Source: Robertmurraya dakarensis
GTDB taxonomy: Bacteria > Bacillota > Bacilli > Bacillales > Cytobacillaceae
Assembly (NCBI RefSeq): GCF_900156875.1
Contig: NZ_LT707406.1
Coordinates: 1 to 64,000 of the forward strand
Direction of reading: 5' to 3'
Length of the DNA stretch: 64,000 nucleotides
The position numbers were made by a program, and so were the translations under genes. A model generated the notes under the pieces. That model did no database searches and was not told where the DNA came from. It was given only the letters and a program-made list of their open reading frames with translations. Below, piece after piece: positions 1 to 7,842 of this stretch. Within the stretch, counting starts at the first letter, position 1. Every line of letters starts with the position of its first letter.

Positions 1-212
1 AAAAACCGCCATTTTGGTTTGTAGATGAGGAATCGATTAATGAGATTCAAAAGCTCAGGAAGTTAGATCCAGAGCAGGCAAAACAAAGATATGAGAGGAT
101 CAAAAGTGAATTATATAAAGCCCTTGAACTGAAAGAACCTGAACAATTAACGCTTGAAGAATCCGACATTAAAAAGAGAGAGTTATTCGAACGGTTGAGT
201 AAATATAATTAA
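1..212 (+). CDS. C-terminal end of a Rep_3-type replication initiator (cut by window start)
   Basis: The frame is open from base 3 to the TAA at 210-212. The 69 visible residues align with the last ~70 residues of the complete initiator at 1807-3096: both have WFVDE-S-I-EIQK, then a YKAL segment, and end in ERLSKY. This is therefore the tail of a second, diverged copy of the rep gene lying just upstream in the same orientation. It is followed by an intrinsic terminator at 229-277. The DNA-binding part is outside the window, so whether this copy is intact cannot be judged. Family assignment rests on the comparison inside this window. Confidence 0.75.
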   Translation, partial: KPPFWFVDEESINEIQKLRKLDPEQAKQRYERIKSELYKALELKEPEQLTLEESDIKKRELFERLSKYN

Positions 213-228
213 TAATTATTTTCGCGAA

Positions 229-277
229 AACCTCCTTGTGACGTTATATCTTAAAAACGTAGAAGGAGGTTTTTTTA
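229..277 (+). terminator. Rho-independent terminator after the first rep copy
   Basis: AACCTCCTT at 229-237 pairs with AAGGAGGTT at 263-271 and runs into a T tract. ACGTT/AACGT can pair inside the loop. Confidence 0.8.
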
Positions 278-317
278 TGAGGGATGACCTTGTATAAATA
301 CTAATTTTTATTCATGT

Positions 318-572
318 TTGAATTTTTATGTTTACTGTATTAAAGGGGCAGGATATTTAATTCATAGATTAGGACTATGGGGAGGTTCGAATCAATCGAG
401 ATTGTTTTTCGTTATTCTATTTTGTGTAATTGGAGGTTTTTTAATATCATTAACTATCGACCAAATGGGAATTACTGGTCATATCATTATTAAAATTATA
501 GGATTGGGCTGTTTTGGTTTTTCTTGTGTTATTGCCAGAGGATGGAAAGGAAAAAATAATCAGTCATCTTAA
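318..572 (+). CDS. Small hypothetical membrane protein
   Basis: An 84-residue frame starting with TTG. It contains two hydrophobic segments (roughly residues 29-47 and 51-70) and a basic tail, so it would be a two-helix membrane protein. There is no convincing ribosome binding site before the TTG, and I recognise no family. It lies between a terminator and the SRPBCC-type gene. It could be a small membrane protein or a fragment of a longer decayed gene; confidence in expression is low. Confidence 0.3.
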   Translation: MNFYVYCIKGAGYLIHRLGLWGGSNQSRLFFVILFCVIGGFLISLTIDQMGITGHIIIKIIGLGCFGFSCVIARGWKGKNNQSS

Positions 573-674
573 ATAGACAGGTGCGATTGTCCAATAGGGC
601 AGTTTCTAGTTTACTAACGGAGTAGAAGAGGTGAAGAAGGGACATAAAAAACGTTCTTTCAAAGGAGAATGCAA

Positions 675-1151
675 ATGCCTATTATTAAGCATAAGCAATT
701 TATACAAGCACCAGTGATTGTATGCTTTGACCTTGCGAGAAACGTAGATATACATACTAAAACTACTGCTAAAACCAAGGAAAAAGCTGTGGGTGGGGTT
801 ACACAGGGGTTATTAGAGGAGGGCGATACTGTTACATGGGAAGCTACTCACTTTGGTATTAAACAAAGGCTGACGGCAAAAGTAACTTATATGGAAAAGC
901 CTACTGTGTTTGTTGATATTATGGTAAAAGGGGCTTTTAGTTCTTTTACTCATATACATCAATTTCTAGAAGAAAAAGGTGGAACTCTAATGATTGATAC
1001 GTTTGAGTATAAGTCACCTTTTGGTCCAATTGGTATGATTACCGACAAATTGTTTTTAGAAAAGTATATGACAGACTTTATAAAAGTCTCGTGCAAAAGA
1101 ACTAAAAAAGATTGCAGAAAATGCAAAATAGTTTTTAGCTTTCAGCTTTAA
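675..1151 (+). CDS. SRPBCC/START-fold protein, C-terminus frameshifted
   Basis: The protein has the layout of SRPBCC (polyketide cyclase/START-like) ligand-binding proteins: an N-terminal strand with FIQAPVIVCFDLARNVDIH, a central DTVTWEATHFG, and a C-terminal segment ending in FLEKYM-DFIK. The ATG at 675 fits best, since AAGGAG at 662-667 is 7 bases upstream; the earlier ATG at 669 touches the ribosome binding site. After DFIK the reading frame turns into a Cys/Lys-rich tail. Removing one A from the A4 run at 1082-1085 restores the family-like ending KSRAKELKKIAENAK with a stop at 1129-1131. Either a real 1-bp insertion or a sequencing error. Substrate unknown. Confidence 0.6.
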   Translation: MPIIKHKQFIQAPVIVCFDLARNVDIHTKTTAKTKEKAVGGVTQGLLEEGDTVTWEATHFGIKQRLTAKVTYMEKPTVFVDIMVKGAFSSFTHIHQFLEEKGGTLMIDTFEYKSPFGPIGMITDKLFLEKYMTDFIKVSCKRTKKDCRKCKIVFSFQL

Positions 1152-1263
1152 CACAACAAGGACTAAAGTATATGACCACAAAATATGCAAAGGACTAATT
1201 TTTATTTTATGATTTCTGAAAAATTAAATTAATTATTCTAAGAAACAACACCATCTTGTTTTG

Positions 1264-1318
1264 TTGTTTTATACATGTTTTATTGTTTTAACATTGTTTT
1301 AATTGTTTTATTGTTTTA
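1264..1318 (+). repeat. AT-rich TTGTTTTA octamer array (likely DNA unwinding element)
   Basis: TTGTTTTA occurs at 1264, 1283, 1294, 1303 and 1311, plus ATGTTTTA at 1275, so six copies in 55 bases at 8-11 bp steps. It sits beside the iteron array, where iteron plasmids usually carry an AT-rich melting region. The function is inferred from position and composition. Confidence 0.6.
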
Positions 1319-1329
1319 GGGACCTTTCG

Positions 1330-1354
1330 AACCCTTGATACATAAGGGTTTTTT
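1330..1354 (+). terminator. Terminator-like hairpin upstream of the iterons
   Basis: AACCCTT (1330-1336) pairs with AAGGGTT (1344-1350), followed by TTTT. It would stop transcription from the 675 gene before it enters the origin. Confidence 0.5.
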
Positions 1355-1363
1355 GGTATTAAC

Positions 1364-1723
1364 TATCACAAATTTCACGTTAACTATCACTTTTTTAACG
1401 TGAAGTATCACAAATTTCACGTTTACCATCACAAATATAACGCTAAGTATCACAAATTTCACGTCTAACTATCACATTTATAACGTTAAACATCACAAAT
1501 TTCACGTGAAGTATCACAAAAATAACGTGACGATCACAAATTTCACGCTTCTTTCTTGAATGGAATTTTATCAGAAAGGTAACCTAAAAGATTTCCATAA
1601 AAATGGGAGGATTTCTTCGAAAATGATCGAATTATAACGAAAAAATCGGATCCTATTTTTTAAACATCACAAATTTCACGTTAGTAAGAAAGCTAAGTTA
1701 GTTATGTATCACAAATTTCACGT
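1364..1723 (+). repeat. Iteron array of the plasmid origin, two alternating 17-bp types
   Basis: Eleven direct repeats. Type A is TATCACAAATTTCACGT (first base may be C or G, last may be C) at 1364, 1406, 1448, 1491, 1532, 1665 and 1707. Type B is TATCAC, seven A/T-rich bases, then AACGT/AACGC, at 1385, 1427, 1470 and 1512. The first nine strictly alternate A-B-A-B-A-B-A-B-A at 20-22 bp steps, so all lie on about the same DNA face. A 116-bp gap then precedes two type A copies. The array lies directly upstream of a Rep_3 initiator, as expected for an iteron-regulated origin. Confidence 0.9.
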
Positions 1724-1744
1724 CAAATTTGTGGTTGAAATTAA

Positions 1745-1772
1745 CCATCACATAAAGTAAATTTAGTGATAG
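1745..1772 (+). promoter_or_regulatory. Inverted half-iterons, likely rep operator
   Basis: ATCAC at 1747-1751 faces GTGAT at 1766-1770, making an inverted pair of the iteron core just before the rep start. Rep_3 plasmids commonly use inverted half-iterons for autorepression by Rep dimers; the role here is inferred. Confidence 0.5.
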
Positions 1773-1806
1773 TAAGGTGAACGTTTAATCTAAAGGGGAT
1801 TCTGTG

Positions 1807-3096
1807 ATGGCCAAAAGAGTAGACGAATTGATAAGTTCTGAGATTTATGAAATCGATATGAAGGATTGGATAACAAAATCCAATACGATTATTGAGTCAA
1901 GATATAAGTTATCCCTGCAAGAACAACGAATTTTGCTGATCACAGCGAGTAAGGTTCAACCTAGCGACGAGGATTTTAAACAATATAAATTTCGCGTCCG
2001 GGACTTAATCGATCGAATTGGTGCCGGAAATCAAACGAGCATGTATACATACATAAAAGAAGTCATTAAAGGCTTGCAAAGCAAAACCATTGAATATAAA
2101 AAAGGCAATCGCACGTATGTGGCTAACTGGCTGGTCACATCCATTTATGAGGAAACAGAAGGGACCATTATTTTAAAACTAAATCCGGACCTCAAGGAAT
2201 TTTTTCTACAGCTGAAAGAAAGATTCACTACCTATCAGCTCGAAAATGTCATCCAGCTCAATTCTGTATACTCGATCCGCATTTATGAACTGCTGAAACA
2301 ATATGAGTCTATCAAGAAAAGGAATTTTCCTCTAGAAGAATTGCGAGAGAAGTTAGGGATTGAAAAAACGAAATATAAGCAGTACGGTCATTTTAAAAAG
2401 AGAGTGTTAACGGTCGCACAGGAGGAAGTCGCTGAGAAAACGGATATCCAGTTTACTTTTGAAGAGGTGAAACAAGGCCGGAAAGTGGTCGGTATCGTGT
2501 TTCAGATTAAAGGGAAAGTGGGTAATGCCGCGTCAAATCAGGCGGTAATCGAGAAAGAAGAGGACAAGCCCGGGCAGCTTGATTTTGGCCAAGACTTTGA
2601 AAAAGAAGAGCTGCGACACCGACTGAAGCAGTTAAAAGTGGGTGCCAGTAAAGTTCAATATCTCTTTGACCATTATCCGTTAGACCAGATTAAGAGAAAT
2701 GTAGAGTATTGTGAAAATAATGCGGGCAGGGTTAAGTCTATTGGCGGTTACACGTATAAAGCGATTACGACAGACTATGCCTTGTCTGAAGTCGAACTGC
2801 CTTCTCCTGTCCATTCTGACGATCCTGAGGATAAGACGATCCTATTCCATTTGTCGGGGTACTGGAGAAAATCGAATGAACAGCTTCCGTATTGGTTTGT
2901 CGATGAGAAGTCGATCGAAGAAATTCAGAAGCAGCTCAACGTGGACAGTGAACACGCTCAGGAGAAATACCTCCAAATCAAGGGAGAGCTATATAAAGCG
3001 TTAGATATCCAAGCGCCGCATAGAAATGTAGAGACTCCGGATGAAAGTGCTAAAAAGAGGAAAGAGCTTGAGGAACGGTTGAGTAAGTATAAATAA
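1807..3096 (+). CDS. Rep_3 (RepB-type) plasmid replication initiator
   Basis: A 429-residue initiator of the Rep_3 superfamily, which binds iterons and opens the origin. The N-terminal half has the usual two winged-helix domains (about residues 20-120 and 130-235), including SRYKLSLQEQRILLITASKV and NVIQLNSVYSIRIYELLKQY. The C-terminal third (about 245-429) is longer than in minimal Rep_3 proteins and ends in a charged ELEERLSKYK tail shared with the genes ending at 212 and 13266. The ATG at 1807 has AAGGGG about 8 bases upstream; GTG at 1804 is less well placed. Expression is probably autoregulated through the half-iterons upstream. A strong terminator follows at 3142-3178. Confidence 0.92.
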   Translation: MAKRVDELISSEIYEIDMKDWITKSNTIIESRYKLSLQEQRILLITASKVQPSDEDFKQYKFRVRDLIDRIGAGNQTSMYTYIKEVIKGLQSKTIEYKKGNRTYVANWLVTSIYEETEGTIILKLNPDLKEFFLQLKERFTTYQLENVIQLNSVYSIRIYELLKQYESIKKRNFPLEELREKLGIEKTKYKQYGHFKKRVLTVAQEEVAEKTDIQFTFEEVKQGRKVVGIVFQIKGKVGNAASNQAVIEKEEDKPGQLDFGQDFEKEELRHRLKQLKVGASKVQYLFDHYPLDQIKRNVEYCENNAGRVKSIGGYTYKAITTDYALSEVELPSPVHSDDPEDKTILFHLSGYWRKSNEQLPYWFVDEKSIEEIQKQLNVDSEHAQEKYLQIKGELYKALDIQAPHRNVETPDESAKKRKELEERLSKYK

Positions 3097-3141
3097 GATG
3101 GTTCTGTTTGATGTTATGAAAGCCATAAGATTATAAAGTAG

Positions 3142-3178
3142 AAAAAGCAAACAAGGGAAAATCCTCTGTTTGCTTTTT
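3142..3178. terminator. Bidirectional terminator between rep and the sigma-54 regulator
   Basis: A 12-bp stem: AAAAAGCAAACA at 3142-3153 pairs with TGTTTGCTTTTT at 3167-3178. A-run on one side and T-run on the other serve both converging genes. Confidence 0.85.
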
Positions 3179-3207
3179 CTTTCAGAACATGTCTCAGTTT
3201 GAAACAA

Positions 3208-5181
3208 TTAATTAATCACCTTATTTACATTTATTTGATATTTATCGATCTTTCGATATAACGTAGCCCTCGAAATATTTAATGCTTTCGCCACATTGGA
3301 TAAATGTCCATGATGGTGACGAAGAGCTTGTAAGATAGCGTTTCGTTCCATTTCGCTAATAGACAATGGTGCGGCTGGTCCCGTTACTGCTATTTCCCTT
3401 TCTTCTTCTTTTTCCTTTACTTGATCACCTAGGATCAACCGGACATCTTCGGGAGTAATATTCCCTTGATTCGCTAACACGACTAATCGATATACACTAT
3501 TTTCAAGCTCTCTAACATTCCCTTTCCATGGATAACTTGCCATCAAATTCAGTGCTTCTTTTGTAAAGGTTACATTTTTTCCTTCTTTTCGGTTATATGT
3601 AACGGCAAAATACCTGACTAGGCGGATAACATCATCTTTACCTCTTTCCCGTAAGGAAGGCAGATTCAAACTTAATATATTTAAGCGAAAATAAAGATCT
3701 TCACGGAATGTTTTATTTTTTATCGCCTCTTTTAAATCGACATTGGTAGCAGCGATGACCCGAACATTGATCGGAATAGGCTTCTGAGCGCCCAATCGGC
3801 AAATCTCTTTTTCTTGCAATACTCGTAATAAATAAACTTGATGCTCGAGGGATAACTCTCCAACTTCATCAAGAAAAATCGTTCCTCCGTCTGCTAGTTC
3901 GAATTTTCCTTTTTGTCCGCCTTTTTTTGCTCCTGAAAAGGCACCAGCCTCGTATCCGAATAATTCGCTGCCAATCAACTCTTTTGGGATCGCTCCACAG
4001 TTGACAGAAACAAAGGGCATGTTCGACCGGTTGCTGGCCTCATGTATCGCCTTTGCAAACATTTCCTTCCCCGTACCAGTTTCGCCGAGAATGAGCAAAG
4101 TGGCATCACTAGATGCTACTCTCTTAGCCGTATCGACAGCTGATTGAAACGATTTGCTACGGCCGATTAATTCATCAAATGTGGTTGTTCTTTGTATTTT
4201 AGGATCCTGAGCAGCCTTTAATGGCGTTGGCAGCAATCTCATCATCCATCCTTGAAATACACTGTTGTGAAAAATACGATTGATTATAATCCGCACCTCA
4301 TAATCATTCCGTAATGTACTGTAAAAATCCGCTTCATCCTCAGTCATATTTAAATAGAAATCTAGGTTATCAATTCCTAATGCTGAGGTTGAAATTCTAT
4401 TCTCCTTTTTTCCGGAGTATCCTAATAAATGTGCAGCCTTTTCAGAGCAATGAACAACTACCTTATCAGTATTAATGATAAGGGCTGCCTCGCTTCCATG
4501 AAGAAAGCGATTTTGAAAATGGTCCAATAACGTATAATTTTGCTGCAAGTGAAAGTGGTCTAATTTGTTTTGAATCGCTTCCCGCATCGAGTCTAGTAAA
4601 GCAAATGACTGTGGTGTGACCATTTCAAATGGCCCTGTTATATCAATCGACCACTGCACTTCATTCGTGTTTCGATTAAAAATCGGCATGGCGATGCAGC
4701 TTACATCATGGAACATACTACAAAAATGTTCAGCACCAGCTACAAAAGCCGTTTTCTTCGTTTGGATCGAAAGATTAACCCCGTTTGTTCCGGTTTGTTC
4801 ATTATGGATGCCGCCAGGCGCATTATTGATTTCCGATAAACGCTCGATAATGCGCTGATCTCCGTAGATTTTTAATAGAAGAGCATCTGCATTAAATAAT
4901 TGAATGGATGTTCTGTCTAAATAACTATTAATACTTTTAACAAAGTCGGTCGCGTACTCAATAAAAAACTCATTACTGTTCATATACTGATCATATGTAT
5001 GAAGATCGATTTCTACTTTGGGTCGAAACGGATTTGTGTTCTTTTGTTTGTGTGATTTCCAGGATTGCGCAATGATGGGGGGGATGTTGGAAGAGATAAT
5101 ATCTTTCTCCATAAAAAGCTCCCAAGACCGTCGTAATTCTAAAGGGTCTTTAGATTGAGGATTAAATTTCATAGATTTCAT
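3208..5181 (-). CDS. Sigma-54-dependent transcriptional activator, AcoR-like (GAF-AAA+-HTH)
   Basis: A 657-residue enhancer-binding protein. Order: N-terminal GAF-like sensor (about 75-205), a PAS-like segment (220-310), AAA+ domain (about 335-560) with Walker A GETGTGKE (366-373) and Walker B FLDEVG (436-441), then a Fis-type HTH at the C-terminus (HLSNVAKALNISRATLYRK). The sigma-54 contact loop reads GAFSGA (413-418) instead of the usual GAFTGA. ATG at 5181 follows GAGGAGGA with 7 bases spacing. It is divergent from the flavin monooxygenase operon, whose intergenic region holds a sigma-54 promoter and palindromic upstream sites, so it almost certainly activates that operon. The effector is unknown; AcoR relatives sense acetoin, ketones or alcohols. 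Confidence 0.92.
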   Translation of the reverse strand: MKSMKFNPQSKDPLELRRSWELFMEKDIISSNIPPIIAQSWKSHKQKNTNPFRPKVEIDLHTYDQYMNSNEFFIEYATDFVKSINSYLDRTSIQLFNADALLLKIYGDQRIIERLSEINNAPGGIHNEQTGTNGVNLSIQTKKTAFVAGAEHFCSMFHDVSCIAMPIFNRNTNEVQWSIDITGPFEMVTPQSFALLDSMREAIQNKLDHFHLQQNYTLLDHFQNRFLHGSEAALIINTDKVVVHCSEKAAHLLGYSGKKENRISTSALGIDNLDFYLNMTEDEADFYSTLRNDYEVRIIINRIFHNSVFQGWMMRLLPTPLKAAQDPKIQRTTTFDELIGRSKSFQSAVDTAKRVASSDATLLILGETGTGKEMFAKAIHEASNRSNMPFVSVNCGAIPKELIGSELFGYEAGAFSGAKKGGQKGKFELADGGTIFLDEVGELSLEHQVYLLRVLQEKEICRLGAQKPIPINVRVIAATNVDLKEAIKNKTFREDLYFRLNILSLNLPSLRERGKDDVIRLVRYFAVTYNRKEGKNVTFTKEALNLMASYPWKGNVRELENSVYRLVVLANQGNITPEDVRLILGDQVKEKEEEREIAVTGPAAPLSISEMERNAILQALRHHHGHLSNVAKALNISRATLYRKIDKYQINVNKVIN

Positions 5182-5210
5182 CAGCTATCCTCCTCATTTT
5201 AGAGTTTTTT

Positions 5211-5224
5211 TGTAAGCGCTTTAA
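5211..5224. promoter_or_regulatory. cre-like site (CcpA) upstream of the sigma-54 regulator
   Basis: TGTAAGCGCTTTAA is close to the CcpA cre consensus TGWAANCGNTNWCA and has the palindromic AAGCGCTT core. It suggests carbon catabolite repression of the regulator or the divergent operon. Confidence 0.5.
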
Positions 5225-5309
5225 TAATGTGAGAGAGACGAGTTAGTTTTATTTCCATGTTGTTAATAATAATTTAAAAATTCTGTTTTTTCAATAAAAA
5301 GTACAAAAA

Positions 5310-5354
5310 TGAGACAAGTATATCAGAACAAGACAATTGTCTCAAAATGAGACA
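5310..5354. promoter_or_regulatory. Palindromic upstream activating sites for the AcoR-like activator
   Basis: TGAGACAA (5310-5317) is repeated inverted as TTGTCTCA (5337-5344), which itself forms TGTCTCA-AAA-TGAGACA (5338-5354). The sites sit about 90-135 bp upstream of the -24 element, a typical enhancer distance for AAA+ activators. Binding is inferred. Confidence 0.7.
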
Positions 5355-5442
5355 TTCGAGAAATTGAAATAAAACTCCTCTTTTTAGTGTTGAAAATAAA
5401 AAATTCCTGTTGTTTATAGTATTTTCTTTTGGATTAAATGGT

Positions 5443-5460
5443 TTGGCACACTACTTGCAT
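5443..5460 (+). promoter_or_regulatory. Sigma-54 (-24/-12) promoter of the flavin monooxygenase operon
   Basis: TTGGCACACTACTTGCAT matches the sigma-54 consensus TTGGCACnnnnnTTGCAT. GG at 5445-5446 and GC at 5457-5458 are separated by exactly 10 bases. The transcription start would fall near 5470, about 40 bases before the first gene. Confidence 0.9.
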
Positions 5461-5511
5461 TATATAGGTCATAAGATTTTATTCAATCATTATCCAAGGG
5501 GGAATTAAACT

Positions 5512-6600
5512 ATGAAACTAGGAATTTTTATGATGCCGATACATCCACCAGAAAGAAGTCCATATGATGCAGCTGAATGGGATTTAGAAATGATTCGGTA
5601 TGCAGATGAAATTGGGTGGAGTGAAGCGTGGATTGGAGAACACTTTACGTCAGAATGGGAGCCGGTTCCTGCACCAGATTTACTACTAGCTCAAGCGATT
5701 AAACAAACAAAACAAATTAAACTAGCAGCCGGTGCACACGTCCTACCTTATCACCATCCAGCTGAATTAGCACACCGTGTCGCCTTCCTTGATCATATGT
5801 CACAGGGAAGAATCATGTTCGGGATAGGTTCTGGGGGATTACCAAGTGATTACACACTATTTAATGTAGATGGAGCCAATGGCGAGAACCGAATCATGAC
5901 TCAAGAGGCATTGGAAATCATTTTAAAATTATGGACAGAAAAAGAACCATTTGATTACAAAGGAAACTACTGGCATGTAACAAAAGAAGCGAAGGGTTCA
6001 CTTACTGGTCCGCATCTATACCCTTATCAGCAGCCTCATCCACCTGTTGCGATCGGAGGCCTTACTCCAAATTCAGGAACGTTAAAAATTGCCGGTACAA
6101 TGGGAATGCTTCCAATGAGTTTTGGATTAAATAATGAAACCATTCTCACTCATTGGACAGCCTACGAGGAAGGAGCAGCATCTACTGGAAAAGCTCCTAA
6201 CCGTGAGCAATGGAGAGTCAATAAGGATGTATTTGTTGCTGATACGGATGAAGAGGCATATGAATGGTCATTAGGCTCTGCGATGGGAAGGTCTTATAAA
6301 GAATATACTCTTCCGTTGTTTGACAGCTTTAATATGCTTTCTAACTTTAAACACCGTTCTGACGTCCCTGATGAAGATGTAAACGTCGAGTATCTAGCAA
6401 AGAATGCTTGGATCGTCGGATCTCCAGATACAGTAGCGAAGAAGTTAGATGCTGTCTATGACCAGCTTGGCGGCTTTGGAACATTACTTGTAACCGGCTT
6501 TGATTACTCAGAACATCCAGATGTATGGAAAAAATCGATGAGACTATTGAAAGAAGAAGTACTGCCAAGAATGAAGCATAATCGTCAAAAAGTTTATTAA
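5512..6600 (+). CDS. LLM-class flavin-dependent monooxygenase (bacterial luciferase fold)
   Basis: A 362-residue single-domain luciferase-like monooxygenase. Family signs are the N-terminal KLGIFMMP strand, ADEIGWSEAWIGEHF (about 30-45), the HHPAELAHRVAFLDHMSQGR segment (about 82-101) and GIGSGG. These enzymes use reduced FMN and O2 to oxygenate a small organic substrate; the closest type I recognise is the limonene-monooxygenase-like subgroup, but that does not fix the substrate. It is the first gene after the sigma-54 promoter, with AAGGGGG 8 bases before ATG. The flavin reductase at 10500 is the probable partner. A 9-bp hairpin (6626-6646) follows the stop. Confidence 0.88.
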   Translation: MKLGIFMMPIHPPERSPYDAAEWDLEMIRYADEIGWSEAWIGEHFTSEWEPVPAPDLLLAQAIKQTKQIKLAAGAHVLPYHHPAELAHRVAFLDHMSQGRIMFGIGSGGLPSDYTLFNVDGANGENRIMTQEALEIILKLWTEKEPFDYKGNYWHVTKEAKGSLTGPHLYPYQQPHPPVAIGGLTPNSGTLKIAGTMGMLPMSFGLNNETILTHWTAYEEGAASTGKAPNREQWRVNKDVFVADTDEEAYEWSLGSAMGRSYKEYTLPLFDSFNMLSNFKHRSDVPDEDVNVEYLAKNAWIVGSPDTVAKKLDAVYDQLGGFGTLLVTGFDYSEHPDVWKKSMRLLKEEVLPRMKHNRQKVY

Positions 6601-6625
6601 GAAACACATACCAAAAATCAAAATG

Positions 6626-6646
6626 ATCCCCCTTAATAAGGGGGAT
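6626..6646 (+). promoter_or_regulatory. Intercistronic hairpin after the LLM gene
   Basis: ATCCCCCTT-AAT-AAGGGGGAT, a perfect 9-bp stem with a 3-base loop and no T-run. More likely an mRNA 3'-end stabiliser or partial attenuator, boosting the first gene over the rest, than a full terminator. Confidence 0.55.
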
Positions 6647-6705
6647 TCATACTGAAATAGAGGATATTACGAAATTACGAGACTACTTACCAGGAGGGTA
6701 TAACG

Positions 6706-7755
6706 ATGAGAGCTGTAGTTTGGTACGGTAAAAAGGATGTTAGAGTTGAAAATCGTGAGATAAAAGAGCTGCAAGATCATGAGTTAAAAGTAAAAGTAGC
6801 ATGGGCAGGGATTTGCGGAAGTGATCTGCATGAATATGACCATGGACCGATTTTTATTCCTGTAGAAGATCCTGATCCGATCACAGGAGGGCAGGCTCCT
6901 CTCATTTTAGGTCATGAGTTTTCTGGTGTTGTTGAAGAGATTGGTTCCAGTGTGAAAGATGTTAAGGTAGGAGATCGCATAGCTGTTTATCCAATCATTA
7001 CAAAGGGATTGAAAGATTCCAAAGAAGACGTGTTCGATGGATTTAGCTGCCTTGGCTTGCACTTAGATGGTGGCTTTGCAGACTATGCCATTGTACCGGA
7101 AAAACATGCTTATAAATTGCCAGACTCTTTGTCATTAGAGGAAGGCGCATTAATGGAACCAGCTGCGGTGGCAGTACAAGCTGTAAAAGAAGCTGAGTTA
7201 ACCATTGGAGATACCGTTGCAGTTTTTGGATCTGGCCCGATTGGATTATTAACGATTATGGCCGCCAAGGCAGCCGGTGCAACGAATATTATTGCGTTAG
7301 ATATCTCTGAAACTAGACTTGATAAGGCTTCACAATTGGGAGCAACTCATATCATTAATTCTTCAAAAGTAAATCCGGTAGAGGAAATTAAAAGAATATG
7401 CCCTAATGGGGTCGATATTGCTTTTGAAGTGGCTGGTGTTGAGAGCACTTTCAAACAAGCGATTGAAGCCACGAAGATTAGAGGATTGGTGATGATTGTC
7501 TCAATTTTCTCAGGAAACATCAGCTGGAATCCAATGGATCTTACCAATGGTGGAGTAAAAGTGATGGCTACGTTAGCTTATGAACCATCAACCTTCCAGC
7601 AAACCATTGATTTAATCGCAAACGGCCAGTTAGAAGCGAAAAAGGTCATTACGGATCACATCGAGCTCGAGGATATTATTGAAAAAGGCTTTGAAGCGCT
7701 TATAAACGATAAATCACAAGCGAAAATCCTTGTGAAACTAAGTGGGGATAATTGA
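6706..7755 (+). CDS. Zinc-type medium-chain dehydrogenase, 2,3-butanediol dehydrogenase-like
   Basis: A 349-residue MDR alcohol dehydrogenase with the pattern of BdhA-type butanediol/sorbitol dehydrogenases. The catalytic-zinc signature ICGSDLHEY and GHEFSGVVEEIG lie in the first 90 residues, and the nucleotide-binding VFGSGPIGLL about residue 175. The structural-zinc lobe cysteines usually found after YPI are missing, so only the catalytic zinc is expected. It should oxidise a secondary alcohol to a ketone with NAD. ATG follows CAGGAGGG. In this operon it probably oxidises the product of the monooxygenase, or an alcohol feeding it. Exact substrate unknown. Confidence 0.88.
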   Translation: MRAVVWYGKKDVRVENREIKELQDHELKVKVAWAGICGSDLHEYDHGPIFIPVEDPDPITGGQAPLILGHEFSGVVEEIGSSVKDVKVGDRIAVYPIITKGLKDSKEDVFDGFSCLGLHLDGGFADYAIVPEKHAYKLPDSLSLEEGALMEPAAVAVQAVKEAELTIGDTVAVFGSGPIGLLTIMAAKAAGATNIIALDISETRLDKASQLGATHIINSSKVNPVEEIKRICPNGVDIAFEVAGVESTFKQAIEATKIRGLVMIVSIFSGNISWNPMDLTNGGVKVMATLAYEPSTFQQTIDLIANGQLEAKKVITDHIELEDIIEKGFEALINDKSQAKILVKLSGDN

Positions 7756-7842
7756 TCCTGTAAAACGATATAAATAGACTTAGAGGCTATTTTTTAACCT
7801 AGTAATCTGTAAGAAGTTCCAAAACAAAGAGGAGGAATTGTG

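Noticed and set aside
1364-1723. CRISPR array
   Set aside because: Repeats are 17 bp with 3-5 bp between them and no unique spacers; no cas genes. They are iterons.
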